Positions 46,269 to 55,830 of a DNA stretch of 64,000 nucleotides are shown piece by piece. Numbering within the stretch: position 1 is the first letter of the stretch; the number at the start of each line of letters is the position of its first letter. The stretch is taken from the NCBI GenBank assembly GCA_934098565.1, contig CAKOON010000005.1, positions 1 to 64,000 of the forward strand, read 5' to 3'. The translations under genes were made by a program, and so were the position numbers. Under the pieces are notes generated by a model. It was not told the origin of the DNA, ran no database searches, and saw nothing but the letters and a program-made list of their open reading frames with translations. Source of the DNA: an uncultured Bacilli bacterium. Lineage in GTDB: Bacteria; Bacillota_I; Bacilli_A; RF39; UBA660.

Positions 46269-46826
46269 TTACCTACTCATTAATAGCTTTAATGCTTCCT
46301 TAATTTGACTTTCTAATTCTTTAGTAGCGTCAACATTTGGCAAAATAGCTTTAATATCATTTTTCTTATAGCCTAAAGATTCTAAGACATTAACAAGTTC
46401 ATCTAAGTCTTTGACAGCAAATAAGTCTTGATGATCTGCTAACTTGCCTTTTAAGTCTAAAATGATTTGACGAGCTAATTTATCCCCTACTTTAGGAAAC
46501 TTCGTTAAATAAACCAGATTTTCTCTTTCAATAGCCTCAATAACATCAGCCGTATTGCCCGTGGAAACCATTGGTAAAGCCATCTTTGGTCCTAAGCCTT
46601 TAACATTGATTAATCTTAAGAAAAGATTTTTTTCTTCCTTTTTTTTAAAGCCATACAAAGTATATTCATCTTCCCTTATATAGTTATATAAATAGATTGT
46701 GTACTCTAAATTTTCACGATAAACATAAGGGTTACCAACGTAAATTTGGTATCCGATGCCATTATTTTCAATAACAACATAGTTGGTACCGATTTCTTTT
46801 ATAATTCCTGTTATATAGTTATACAT
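46269..46826 (-). CDS. ruvA: Holliday junction binding protein RuvA
   Basis: This 185-residue protein has an OB-fold start MYNYITGIIKEIG, helix-hairpin-helix segments (LINVKGLGPKMAL, LTKFPKVGDKLARQIILDLK), and a C-terminal domain VNVLESLGYKKNDI that contacts RuvB. The ATG at 46826 follows AAGGAAGG and fits the family start; a start at 46868 would add an unmatched tail. Confidence 0.95.
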   Translation of the reverse strand: MYNYITGIIKEIGTNYVVIENNGIGYQIYVGNPYVYRENLEYTIYLYNYIREDEYTLYGFKKKEEKNLFLRLINVKGLGPKMALPMVSTGNTADVIEAIERENLVYLTKFPKVGDKLARQIILDLKGKLADHQDLFAVKDLDELVNVLESLGYKKNDIKAILPNVDATKELESQIKEALKLLMSR

Positions 46827-47118
46827 TTCAAACCTTCCTTTTCTTTCCCATAGTACCAACCTACTCACTCTTTGTCAAGATAAGATTAGAGTTTTTTTTC
46901 GGGTTTACTTAGTGGCATTTTCTTTGTTATTTACCCCTCTATATATAATATGTTAAGGATAGGTATCGTTTTTTTTCAAAAATCCCAAACTTTTTAAAAT
47001 TTTTTTTTGATTTTCTTTTATTTGTTTACTTAAAGAAAGATTTATAACTTAAAAAAACTGCATATTTCTATACAGCTTACTAAAAAGAATTCAATTTTTT
47101 ATCTTACATAATAATTTA

Positions 47119-47733
47119 TTATAAATATTGGTCTATATCATTTATGTATAAGCGTAGAATATCATATTGTTTTATATTTTTATTTTTATATCCTAATTCC
47201 CTCCTGATAGCTAAAATTAAATCTTCTATCTTAGGAGCATCATTTTGTAAAAAATATTTCGTATATTCTTCTTTCGGCAAAGTACCTTTCTTTGTAGCAC
47301 TGTTCATAGCGCTCATTTTAAAGTTAGACCAAGCCTTTAAAACGTTATCAGACGCATAAATTGTCATGTATTTTTGTTGTTTTCTTAATTCTTCAGTTAT
47401 ATCTTTATTATCGTTAATTTCTGCATAAAGGACATTTTTTATTAACCAATCTAGAAATTCTATATATATTCTTTGTCTTTCATTTCTAATTTGATTTTTA
47501 ATATTATATCTGTTCTCAAAATATTTACCTACTGGCACCCCAATAAATGTTAATGAACCGGTAATAAGTGCTACCATAATAGCTGGATAATTATCACTTA
47601 CATATTTAATATTTTTTATTATCAGTTGCCCCGTTTTTAGAAAGATATAAATTGTAAATATTATTAGCTCTAGTCCTAAAATGAAACGCAAGATATCCTG
47701 TAAAGAATTAAACATTTTTTTCTTACTATGCAT
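47119..47733 (-). CDS. Membrane protein of the Fic operon
   Basis: This is a 204-residue protein of unknown function. Two membrane helices (about residues 12-33 and 48-68) are followed by a basic helical cytoplasmic domain (NQIRNERQRIYIEFLDWLI). It is the third gene of a tight operon, 17 bp after the PD-(D/E)XK-like gene. RBS AAGGTGAT. It may be an effector or membrane anchor of the system. Confidence 0.6.
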   Translation of the reverse strand: MHSKKKMFNSLQDILRFILGLELIIFTIYIFLKTGQLIIKNIKYVSDNYPAIMVALITGSLTFIGVPVGKYFENRYNIKNQIRNERQRIYIEFLDWLIKNVLYAEINDNKDITEELRKQQKYMTIYASDNVLKAWSNFKMSAMNSATKKGTLPKEEYTKYFLQNDAPKIEDLILAIRRELGYKNKNIKQYDILRLYINDIDQYL

Positions 47734-47750
47734 AATATCACCTTAATCAT

Positions 47751-48992
47751 TTAATCATTAATCTTATTAATGTCTATTAACCCGGAATTATTTACAATAT
47801 ATTTTACTATGGTGGAATTGGATACTTTTCCTTGTAATACCATTTCATATAGCGTTAGTAACGATTTTGTATCAATAATTAAGGTCTCATTCTTTATAGC
47901 TAAATCAATTTGCATTTTATTAATATCATCGCGTAGTGTTATATCTTTGGTTCTTTCATAATTCATTATTAGAATTTTTTTGATTTGTTCAGTTTTATTT
48001 AGTTCTTGTAAATTGTCCAAATACTTAGAATAATGCACTTCCAATTGAGAAATATGCTCATATTTAACATTGGATGTTACACCTTTTATTTCACCAATAA
48101 AAGTTATGCCGTCTTTAACAAATAGAAAGTCTTCTTTCTTTTCATCTTTAAAATCTTTTAAAGATATATTAAATATATATTCTAATATCTCAAAAACAAC
48201 TTCTACTAAAGCATCTGAATTATTATATAGTACTGACTTGTAACGCAAGTTTTGTTGCAATTTTTTACTAGCATTGTCTATTATTTCTTTTTGAAGCTTT
48301 ATTTGTTCTTTAGCCTGCTCAATGTTATTGCTTTGAATAATATCATCATTAAAATTATATCTATAAAGCCAATCAGGATACTCTGTTTCTTTTTCTATTA
48401 AGCCAATTTCCCTTAAATAATCAAATAGAATACTTATTTTTTCGCTCTTAATTATATCTAAAGTAGTAATAATTAAATTATCACTTTTAATTGTTGTAAC
48501 TTTATTACTTTCATCGGAACTTGTTAAAGTTACATAGCCATCGTTATTTATGTAAAACGAAGCTGGTATTAAATTTGAGTTTATCTTAGTTGAACTATTT
48601 TCATATATTATTTCTAAACCTTTAATCGGAATTAATTGTTCCAGTATTTTAGTGAATAAGGGTAACATATTCTTTAACTGTAATCTATGATTACTAGACC
48701 CCCAACTCCAATGATAATTTAAATTTTGAGGTAAACAAATAATATTTATTGACTTGTTACTATTTTCTATCATTCGATTAATACTTTTAAAATCTGCAGT
48801 CATTTTAGTATTTACATCTGGGGCTGAATAGCTACCTGTTGCACTTTCCCACATATTCTCTGAATTCAGGTTAAAAATATTTATGTTATAATTGTCTAAA
48901 GACTTTAATTTATTGAAGTCATTACTCTCAATTTTTTTATTATAATCAGCATATTCTAAGGGATTATAGGTTATTAATTGTATTTTTGACAT
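47751..48992 (-). CDS. Protein with PD-(D/E)XK nuclease-like C-terminus
   Basis: This is a 413-residue protein. The first 220 residues are unrecognised. Residues about 225-255 look coiled-coil, and residues about 260-330 show EVVFEILEYIFN then FVKDGITFIGEIKGVTS, the Glu, acidic and E-x-K arrangement of PD-(D/E)XK nucleases. It lies 12 bp downstream of the Fic gene. By architecture it resembles standalone defence nucleases, but no named family is claimed. Confidence 0.6.
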   Translation of the reverse strand: MSKIQLITYNPLEYADYNKKIESNDFNKLKSLDNYNINIFNLNSENMWESATGSYSAPDVNTKMTADFKSINRMIENSNKSINIICLPQNLNYHWSWGSSNHRLQLKNMLPLFTKILEQLIPIKGLEIIYENSSTKINSNLIPASFYINNDGYVTLTSSDESNKVTTIKSDNLIITTLDIIKSEKISILFDYLREIGLIEKETEYPDWLYRYNFNDDIIQSNNIEQAKEQIKLQKEIIDNASKKLQQNLRYKSVLYNNSDALVEVVFEILEYIFNISLKDFKDEKKEDFLFVKDGITFIGEIKGVTSNVKYEHISQLEVHYSKYLDNLQELNKTEQIKKILIMNYERTKDITLRDDINKMQIDLAIKNETLIIDTKSLLTLYEMVLQGKVSNSTIVKYIVNNSGLIDINKIND

Positions 48993-49004
48993 TTCTCATC
49001 ACTC

Positions 49005-49931
49005 CTACAGTAGTTCTAAATATTTATTAAGTATTTCAATCTCTAAATCCGTAACCAATTTAATAAAGTCAGTATAATTTCCCGTTGTATGGGCTTTATC
49101 TAGGGCTTCGTAATATTTTAATCTTGCTTCTTTCTTTACAATAACTGGTAAATAGCCACTATGCATTAAATCTAAATTCATAAGTAGTCTAGAGGTTCTG
49201 CCATTGCCATCAATAAAGGGGTGAATTTTCACGAGTTCTCCATGTAATAAAGCAGCCCTAATTATTGGATGATATTTATCCCAAGTCTGATAATTAACAA
49301 TAAGTTTTTCCATCAGTTCTGGTAATTTTAAGTAGTCAGGTGGAATATGAACGGCACCTTTAATAGTAACATTTTCTCTTCGATAGCGACCAGCATTTTC
49401 GTTATCAATACCCTTTAGTATTAATTCATGAATACTTTTTATATTCCACTCTGTAATTGGATTTTCTTCTTTAACTAAGTCATCTAAAAATAAAATAGCC
49501 TGTTCATGATTTATAGCTTCTAAATGTTCTTTAATTGATTTGCCACCAACAGTAATCCCCTCTAAAACCACTTGTGTCTCTCTTAAAGTTAAGGTATTAC
49601 CCTCAATACCGTTACTATTATAGATCCATTCTAAATTGATGGTTTCTTTTAATGATTGTAATGTTTTTTTAGATATAGGTCTTTTACTATCTAATTTTCT
49701 TTTTAAATTATCTACTTCATCAAAATAATCATCGTCTAAGTTAATTATAAAATTCTCTTCATCTGGTTTAATTATTCTTTTATCAACTGGTTTACTAGCA
49801 GAGGCTGGAATATTCCAATTACTGCCAACTTTAATGGCTCCTTCAATTCTTCCTTCTTGAAGTAATTGCCTTATTCTTCTCTCACTAATGCCCCAGTTTT
49901 TTTCTGTTTCTTTAGTAGTCATGTATTTCAT
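49005..49931 (-). CDS. Fic domain protein with N-terminal HTH
   Basis: This is a 308-residue protein. Residues 1-55 are a MerR/excisionase-like helix-turn-helix (TTKETEKNWGISERRIRQLL). The Fic core has HPFIDGNGRTSR (catalytic His and phosphate loop). The inhibitory motif SNGIEGN (S/T-x3-E-G/N) lies N-terminal to the core, as in class II Fic proteins, so the enzyme is likely self-restrained. Fic enzymes usually AMPylate proteins. The HTH and the palindrome in its own promoter suggest autoregulation. RBS AGAGGTGA. Confidence 0.92.
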   Translation of the reverse strand: MKYMTTKETEKNWGISERRIRQLLQEGRIEGAIKVGSNWNIPASASKPVDKRIIKPDEENFIINLDDDYFDEVDNLKRKLDSKRPISKKTLQSLKETINLEWIYNSNGIEGNTLTLRETQVVLEGITVGGKSIKEHLEAINHEQAILFLDDLVKEENPITEWNIKSIHELILKGIDNENAGRYRRENVTIKGAVHIPPDYLKLPELMEKLIVNYQTWDKYHPIIRAALLHGELVKIHPFIDGNGRTSRLLMNLDLMHSGYLPVIVKKEARLKYYEALDKAHTTGNYTDFIKLVTDLEIEILNKYLELL

Positions 49932-49949
49932 ATTTCACCTCTTGTAATT

Positions 49950-49978
49950 ATTATACCGAGTTCGGTAGTATATGTCAA
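49950..49978 (-). promoter_or_regulatory. Consensus promoter with palindromic operator for the Fic operon
   Basis: On the minus strand TTGACA (49973-49978), a 17-bp spacer and TATAAT (49950-49955) form a perfect sigma-A promoter. A perfect 14-bp palindrome, TACCGA and TCGGTA around two bases (49954-49967), overlaps the spacer and the -10. A repressor bound there would block RNA polymerase; the HTH of the Fic protein is the natural candidate. Confidence 0.88.
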
Positions 49979-49979
49979 C

Positions 49980-50310
49980 GATTATGTTCTAAGATTAATA
50001 TGTTTTTCTACCGTCTTATAGCAAAAAACTTTAAAAGTTCTTAATCTATCATTCATCATTTGCATAAAAATAGTCACTAGTAGAACTTTATCTCTGCTGC
50101 AAGATGTAAAATGCTTATAAAATGTATACTCTTTTCAGACCAGTATTTATAGGTATTTTTAAATTTTGCCAATACCATAACGAAATTTAAAGTCTACATA
50201 TTTTCTTTAAAAACACTTAAAAATTCTTGTACTTAAACCTTTTTTCAAGTAAGATACTATATACTTAAAACATAATAAGTCTTTAGAAACTTTCATTATT
50301 TATATATAAC
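49980..50310. other. Interval between Fic operon and Tad operon
   Basis: About 330 bp without a convincing gene. A short stretch near 50050-50095 on the minus strand resembles the last codons of the tadC gene (VMQMMNG) and may be a remnant. Confidence 0.35.
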
Positions 50311-50335
50311 AAAAAAAGAACTCATTAAGAGTCCC
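50311..50335 (-). terminator. Terminator of the Tad-like operon
   Basis: Stem GGACTC/GAGTTC (with one G-U) and a run of seven T directly follow the tadC stop codon. Confidence 0.75.
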
Positions 50336-50338
50336 AAT

Positions 50339-51127
50339 TTAACCATTCATCATCTGCATTACAGCAAGAACTAGTAAAATCATAACACCAAGACCAGTAG
50401 AAATAAGCATACTCATAGTCTTATTTTCCATCTTATCTAATCTTTCTTTATACTTCGTATCACGAGCTTTTTGTTGAAGATTAGAAATAGAACGAGAGAA
50501 GTTTAATAACTGTTCTTGTTTTCTATCTTGACGGCCTAAACCTAAACGATAAAGTAAACGCATCATACGCATCGAGTCACGAACCGGATAAGTACGAGCA
50601 AATTCCATATAAGGTTCGATTGAACTATCACCGGAGTTAATCTTGGCAATCATTTCTAGTAAGCCTTTTTTAAAGATTTCAGGAGCAGTATCAACACTTT
50701 TACCAATGGCTACGGGTACTGTATAGTGTTGAATTAAGATTTCTAAACCTTTTAAGTAGTGTGGTAACATGGCATCAATCGTATGCAAGTTATTTTTATA
50801 ATAACTTTTTAAGTTAGAATAACTTGATTTAAAGATTAGAATACCAGCAACAATGGCCACAATTACATAAATATAACTAAACTTATTAATAAAGAAACAA
50901 ACAACTAATAAAGCGGTAACTAAACCTTGAGTAATTCTTTTTCCAAATAAGTAGTCAGGATCTACACCTTCTCCATATTTAGTACGAACTAAAAAGTCAT
51001 AATCACTTTCTTTAAATCTTAAAAAGTACCCTACGTTATCATTAATACATTTTTTAACATCAATAACTTTGGTTTTATTTAAAATAAAGATGTATAAAGC
51101 GGATAATCCTAAAATTTCAAAATACAT
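50339..51127 (-). CDS. tadC: TadC-like inner membrane protein (T2SSF fold)
   Basis: This 262-residue protein has an N-terminal hydrophobic segment, two central helices, a GspF-like helical domain (LPHYLKGLEILIQHYTVP) and a C-terminal helix. It belongs to the type II secretion F superfamily and pairs with the upstream TadB-like protein to form the pilus or secretion platform. It is the last gene of the operon. Confidence 0.8.
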   Translation of the reverse strand: MYFEILGLSALYIFILNKTKVIDVKKCINDNVGYFLRFKESDYDFLVRTKYGEGVDPDYLFGKRITQGLVTALLVVCFFINKFSYIYVIVAIVAGILIFKSSYSNLKSYYKNNLHTIDAMLPHYLKGLEILIQHYTVPVAIGKSVDTAPEIFKKGLLEMIAKINSGDSSIEPYMEFARTYPVRDSMRMMRLLYRLGLGRQDRKQEQLLNFSRSISNLQQKARDTKYKERLDKMENKTMSMLISTGLGVMILLVLAVMQMMNG

Positions 51128-51129
51128 AT

Positions 51130-52032
51130 TTACTCAACCCCCACATCTTCATTGTAATATTTTTCGCCCGTAAGTAAGAAGTAGCAGTTAATAATAATAA
51201 TTAAATGTAAAATTAATTTAACATACCACATATCAAGTAGTTTAATATAAGAGTCTTTACCAAGAAGAAATTGCATAACCGCCGCTAGTAAGAACAAGGC
51301 CATCCCGAAAGTTAAGAACTTCTTATGGAAATTAGCTCTATCCATTCTATCACGGTAGACACTTTCAACTAAGGCATCGATATCTAAAGACATATTTTCT
51401 AAAGACTCTCCGGCATCACGGGAACCTTCTTTAGTTATCTGATAGAACAATTGGTGCATGTTTTTAACCATATAATATGGATACTTTTCATTAAAGTAAG
51501 CAATTGATTGGTCAATAGTACCATTAGCGTAAGCCATGTCAATCATCGTTTTCACATCATCGACTACGGGTTTTTCTAAGATACCAGATTCAACAACACC
51601 CTCTAGGGACTTAACAAAACTCTGAGTAGTATTAAATTCCATGATAACATTAGTAGTATAAGTCTGAATTTGTTCGAAAATATATTCGGAATAAATTCTT
51701 TGCGTACGTAAATACGACAAGTAAGGAATAAAGGCTATCGCAATAGCCGCATAGATTATTGTTATAAAGAGATTGTAGAAGTAAAGATAAGCAATGCCAC
51801 CCGCAACAACGCCAAATAAAACGACTTGACTAATATATTGTTTAACGGTATATTCTTCACCTAGCTCTTTAGTTTTTTCCCGTACTTGTTTAAAACTATA
51901 AGGAGCATACTTATCATAAAGACTAGTAACCCCATTCTGGATGAATTTAAAGGCTCCTTTAGCGCCATCCGTGGCATTCATTCGATATGAGAATGCAAAG
52001 AGTGCTAAAGCAATTAAAATTATTAATTCCAT
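51130..52032 (-). CDS. tadB: TadB-like inner membrane protein (T2SSF fold)
   Basis: This 300-residue protein has an N-terminal helix, a pair of helices at about residues 70-110, a GspF-like domain (FEQIQTYTTNVIMEFNTTQS, SRDAGESLENMSLDIDALVE), and two C-terminal helices. It is followed after 2 bp by tadC. RBS GGAGGAAG. Confidence 0.82.
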   Translation of the reverse strand: MELIILIALALFAFSYRMNATDGAKGAFKFIQNGVTSLYDKYAPYSFKQVREKTKELGEEYTVKQYISQVVLFGVVAGGIAYLYFYNLFITIIYAAIAIAFIPYLSYLRTQRIYSEYIFEQIQTYTTNVIMEFNTTQSFVKSLEGVVESGILEKPVVDDVKTMIDMAYANGTIDQSIAYFNEKYPYYMVKNMHQLFYQITKEGSRDAGESLENMSLDIDALVESVYRDRMDRANFHKKFLTFGMALFLLAAVMQFLLGKDSYIKLLDMWYVKLILHLIIIINCYFLLTGEKYYNEDVGVE

Positions 52033-52042
52033 ATTCTTCCTC

Positions 52043-53380
52043 CTATAAAATTTCTTCTGGGATTGAACTAGTTGTATTCACTTGGCTTATTTGATTTGTA
52101 TGATTCATGCTACTTAAAGTATTTAAGGCATTACTACCAAGACCAGCAGGTATACCATTAGTAATATTAGTTCCTAAATTTGGCTGTTGTCCTAAAGAGT
52201 TAGGATTTTGACTACCTTGGATATTTTGGTTAGTTTGATTAGAACTATTGCCATTAGTAGTCCCCTCTTCTTCCTTATACTTTTTTAAATCAGCCTCAAT
52301 ATCACCATCATACTCACTATTAGTTCCTAAATGGAAAGTATCTTTATCTAACATAACATTTTGAATACCTAAGTAATCTAATAAGTGTTGGGTTGGATTT
52401 TTTAAGATATAATGTCCATCTAAAGCTTTTTTATAGATTTCATTAGTTTGAGGTTTATTATTTTCATCAACATAGAACTCACAAATTTCAATGATTTCTC
52501 TTTGAAAACGATTAAATTTCTTACTAAAATAACCTTTAACATAAATACCAATTTGAACATAACGATGAATAGTATTTAAGAACTGTTCGACATCTTGACT
52601 GGACTCCATCAAAGAATACATACGTAAGGGAATTGATGAAGCTTTATCGGCATGGATTGTGGAAAGTATATTATGACCGGAAGAGATAGCATTACGAACA
52701 GACATAACGGCCTCCCCAGAACGAACCTCGGATAGTAAAATCCAAATAGGGTTCTGACGCATGCAGGCTACTAAGACATCAGTGTAACTACAGATATTAT
52801 TAGTCTTCATGGCCACGATATCACGATGCGGGAAAATGCGGTCCAAATGTAATTCCAAGGTATCTTCAATGGTAATAATTTTTTCATTCTCTTTAATATT
52901 CGATGCTAAGTATTTAAGAAGCTCGGTTTTACCAGAACCAGTCTCTCCAGCAACAATGATGTTAGCATGTCCAGCAACACATTTCATTAAAAAATCATGC
53001 AATGTTTCGGTAATATATTCTTCATTAATTAGTTTTTGTTTATTAAGACGGATTTTAGCGGGAGTCTTACGGATAAGACAAGCAATTCCGTTCGTAGCAA
53101 TCGATTCATGGATGAAATTCATACGGAGTTCGGCGGATTCAGCATCTAACAAGGGGTGCGCCATATTGAAGGTTTTCCCCATGACATTAGAACACTGAAA
53201 GGCTAATTTTTCCATAAAAGTATTATTAATATCGGGACGTTCTACTTGATAAACACCTTTTGATAGAGTTTTTAACCAAACTTGACCATTATTAGAATAA
53301 GAAATATCGGTAATATCATCATCGGCTAAGAATTCGGCCAAGGGACCGAAGTCCATTTGTTCAAAGATTGCTTCATTCAT
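52043..53380 (-). CDS. tadA: TadA/CpaF-type secretion ATPase with Asn/Gln-rich tail
   Basis: This is a 445-residue ATPase that powers Tad-type assembly. Walker A is IIVAGETGSGKTELLKYLAS, followed by the Asp box IITIEDTLELHL, Walker B region WILLSEVRSGEAV, and His box GHNILSTIHADKA. The catalytic part ends near residue 350. The last 70 or so residues are Asn/Gln/Ser-rich and low in complexity, unusual for the family. Its gene is 10 bp upstream of tadB. Confidence 0.9.
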   Translation of the reverse strand: MNEAIFEQMDFGPLAEFLADDDITDISYSNNGQVWLKTLSKGVYQVERPDINNTFMEKLAFQCSNVMGKTFNMAHPLLDAESAELRMNFIHESIATNGIACLIRKTPAKIRLNKQKLINEEYITETLHDFLMKCVAGHANIIVAGETGSGKTELLKYLASNIKENEKIITIEDTLELHLDRIFPHRDIVAMKTNNICSYTDVLVACMRQNPIWILLSEVRSGEAVMSVRNAISSGHNILSTIHADKASSIPLRMYSLMESSQDVEQFLNTIHRYVQIGIYVKGYFSKKFNRFQREIIEICEFYVDENNKPQTNEIYKKALDGHYILKNPTQHLLDYLGIQNVMLDKDTFHLGTNSEYDGDIEADLKKYKEEEGTTNGNSSNQTNQNIQGSQNPNSLGQQPNLGTNITNGIPAGLGSNALNTLSSMNHTNQISQVNTTSSIPEEIL

Positions 53381-53395
53381 AAATTACCCTTCTTT

Positions 53396-54169
53396 CTAAT
53401 TAGTTATGGTTTCTGTTTTATTATAAATATAACTTGTTATTTCTTCGGTTGAAACAGTTGTTGAACCTTCTTCTTTAGTATAGTTAGAGTTTCTTGGTAC
53501 GGGAATAATTTCAACATTACTAACGTATTCACTCTTCTTTAAAAGGTCAAATAAGTTATCTTCAACTTCGAATAGTAAAGCAGCTGGGGTACCTCCGGAT
53601 AAAGTATTTTCTAAAAGAGAATTACCACTAGAGTCTTTAATGGCTTTAATCTTAATAGATTTAACTAAGATAGCCATCATGACTTTACCGTTATCTTTAG
53701 CTTCCATGTAAAGGTCGATATAGTCTCCGGGACGGAAACGATTCGAATAGGTTGATTTATTATTAACTTTTAAGGAGTAAACAGTATAACCATCTTGCAT
53801 ATTCATAAAAGCATAATCAGGCATTTCTTCTTCTTTTAAGACGGATTCCGTATAAAATAAACTCTTCGCAGGAATATCTGTGGAATAACTAGAATAATAG
53901 TTAATTAAATCCTTATCAGAAGTTATAATGTTTTTAGCATTTTTAACTAAAGTACGAGGGACTTTAACGTGACCAATCATATCTTTCGTAATTTGAGTTT
54001 TTCTTGGTATTTCTTTTAGAGCATAAGGAATACTTACTAAGTCAATACTTTTATTAACACGGTAGTTGTAACCGATTACTAATACAAGAACCCCAGCTAA
54101 GATACAAAGAATGGTAACGGTATTTTTATTTTGTAAAAATCTTTTAATTGGTGCTAGTGCATTTTTCAT
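53396..54169 (-). CDS. CpaB-like SAF domain protein (copy 1)
   Basis: This 257-residue protein has an N-terminal membrane helix (about residues 18-36), then a SAF-like domain (IPRKTQITKDMIGHVKVP, IPAKSLFYTESVL) and a beta-rich region FRPGDYIDLYMEA. CpaB/RcpC proteins line the periplasmic or wall part of Tad systems. It is a tandem paralogue of the next upstream gene; start and stop overlap as TAATG. Confidence 0.82.
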   Translation of the reverse strand: MKNALAPIKRFLQNKNTVTILCILAGVLVLVIGYNYRVNKSIDLVSIPYALKEIPRKTQITKDMIGHVKVPRTLVKNAKNIITSDKDLINYYSSYSTDIPAKSLFYTESVLKEEEMPDYAFMNMQDGYTVYSLKVNNKSTYSNRFRPGDYIDLYMEAKDNGKVMMAILVKSIKIKAIKDSSGNSLLENTLSGGTPAALLFEVEDNLFDLLKKSEYVSNVEIIPVPRNSNYTKEEGSTTVSTEEITSYIYNKTETITN

Positions 54170-54984
54170 TAGTTATTCGCCTCATTTCCATTAGTATTAG
54201 GAGTATTATAATTTTGACTGACACTAATTGATTTCGAAAGAATGAAGTTTTGAATGTATTGGGAATCGATAGTGGCATCACGGTCAGTTGTGGAATAACT
54301 AGCGTTTCTTGGAATTGGCATAACACTAATACCACCTATATACTCAGTCTTCTTTAAAAGGGTATATAATTCATCAGGAACAGCAAACCACATTTGGGCT
54401 GGGGTTCTTTCTTCGGTTGATGATTCAAAGACATCATTACCACTAGAGTCTAGAACGGCTAGAACCTTAATTCCTTGAATTAAACGGCCAAAGATGACTT
54501 TATTAGTACTAGAAGTAGCTTTAACAAATAAGTCAACATAATTACCTGTATAAATAGAATTTCCATAGGTCGAGTTGATATCAACCGCTAAGTTATAAGC
54601 AGTATACCCATCAGGAATATTAGAAAATTCATTAGTAGTAGCTTCTTCAAAAGAGACAATATAGTCTTTATAGAAGAAACTGTTAGCAGGAATAGTTTCC
54701 CCGTATTTAACATAGTTACTAGTGATATTCGCACTCGAAGTGATGATACCAAGACTTTTAGCTATTCTTTTTGGTAATTCCGTATAGCCAATGGCATCTG
54801 CCGTAATTTGACTACGACTAGTTAATTCTTTTTTCGCATAAGGGACTCTAATAGTGGTTACAGCTTGATTAACACGGTAGTTGTAAATGGCATATAAGCC
54901 AATAATACCGATGATAACAATGATTATTGTTAAAGTATTCTTATTCGATAAGACTTTTTTTAGTTCTTCTTTTATTTTATCCAT
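54169..54984 (-). CDS. CpaB-like SAF domain protein (copy 2)
   Basis: This 271-residue paralogue of the previous gene has the same membrane helix ending in YNYRVNQAV, SAF region (TSRSQITADAIGYTELP, IPANSFFYKDYIV), and IYTGNYVDLFVKA. The ends differ. Two CpaB-like proteins suggest a hetero-oligomer. Confidence 0.82.
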   Translation of the reverse strand: MDKIKEELKKVLSNKNTLTIIIVIIGIIGLYAIYNYRVNQAVTTIRVPYAKKELTSRSQITADAIGYTELPKRIAKSLGIITSSANITSNYVKYGETIPANSFFYKDYIVSFEEATTNEFSNIPDGYTAYNLAVDINSTYGNSIYTGNYVDLFVKATSSTNKVIFGRLIQGIKVLAVLDSSGNDVFESSTEERTPAQMWFAVPDELYTLLKKTEYIGGISVMPIPRNASYSTTDRDATIDSQYIQNFILSKSISVSQNYNTPNTNGNEANN

Positions 54985-55000
54985 TTTTATTCTCCCTTAT

Positions 55001-55813
55001 TTAATCTATTTTATTTAGCCAGCCCTTAGAGATAGCGTAACCAATAATGCCACTTGTTGTGTTAGAAGCGGCCGCACTAGTTTCTCTAGTTGGATCGTTG
55101 TTAATAAATTCATTTAGAGAATCACTACCAAAGGAACGGCTAAAGTCTAAAATCATCGCTTTAATAAATTCTGACCAGTAAGTACCAACATTATTATCAA
55201 CTTTACTAGCGTTACCATTTTGGCTAGCCCACTTTCTTAAATTTGGTAAATTAGCACTCAAAATACGATTTCTTAAGTCTTGATTTAAACCATCAGTACC
55301 AGTTTCTTTTAAGACTTTTTGTAAGGTGATAGCAAGTTCTGGGGTTGGATTATAAGTTAAACATTTTTGAACACCATCGCCCCCGGTTGTACTCGAAGTA
55401 GTTCCTTCAGAACCACCAATTAAAACCATATCAATTTTGTTAACTAAATCAAAACTATTGTTAGTTGTATTAGCAATATTAACAGAGTTACTAACGCTAG
55501 AAATTTTAACACTTACTTTGGGTGGTACTTCGTGAATATCATAAAATGATATATTGTACTCTTTAGTCATAGTAGCTGATTCGGAGAAACGACGAATGAA
55601 GTTTTCAATAAACTTTTCTTTAGAAATCTTTAAATCACCATATAAACGATAATATGAGTAGTCGACAGCATCAACCATCGATGCTGATGCTGTTTCCTTT
55701 AACTCGTAATAGTCTTGGGTAGTTCCGGTAGTGGTACTACTAATTAGAAGCATTACGCCTATAACTAGGATACCTAGCATTACTAACCAGTAGCCCCAGT
55801 AAGATTCTTTCAT
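55001..55813 (-). CDS. Pseudopilin-like membrane protein of the Tad operon
   Basis: This 270-residue protein starts with one hydrophobic helix (YWGYWLVMLGILVIGVMLLI) and continues outside, the layout of TadE/TadG-like pseudopilins. The rest is unrecognised, ending in SGIIGYAISKGWLNKID. Position between the CpaB-like genes and the large secreted protein supports a structural role. Confidence 0.6.
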   Translation of the reverse strand: MKESYWGYWLVMLGILVIGVMLLISSTTTGTTQDYYELKETASASMVDAVDYSYYRLYGDLKISKEKFIENFIRRFSESATMTKEYNISFYDIHEVPPKVSVKISSVSNSVNIANTTNNSFDLVNKIDMVLIGGSEGTTSSTTGGDGVQKCLTYNPTPELAITLQKVLKETGTDGLNQDLRNRILSANLPNLRKWASQNGNASKVDNNVGTYWSEFIKAMILDFSRSFGSDSLNEFINNDPTRETSAAASNTTSGIIGYAISKGWLNKID

Positions 55814-55830
55814 TTTCTTCTACCTCTTTT

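Noticed and set aside
50050..50095. Short similarity to the 3' end of tadC
   Set aside because: Only about 35 bp match and no longer frame is visible; it could be chance, so it is not called as a pseudogene.
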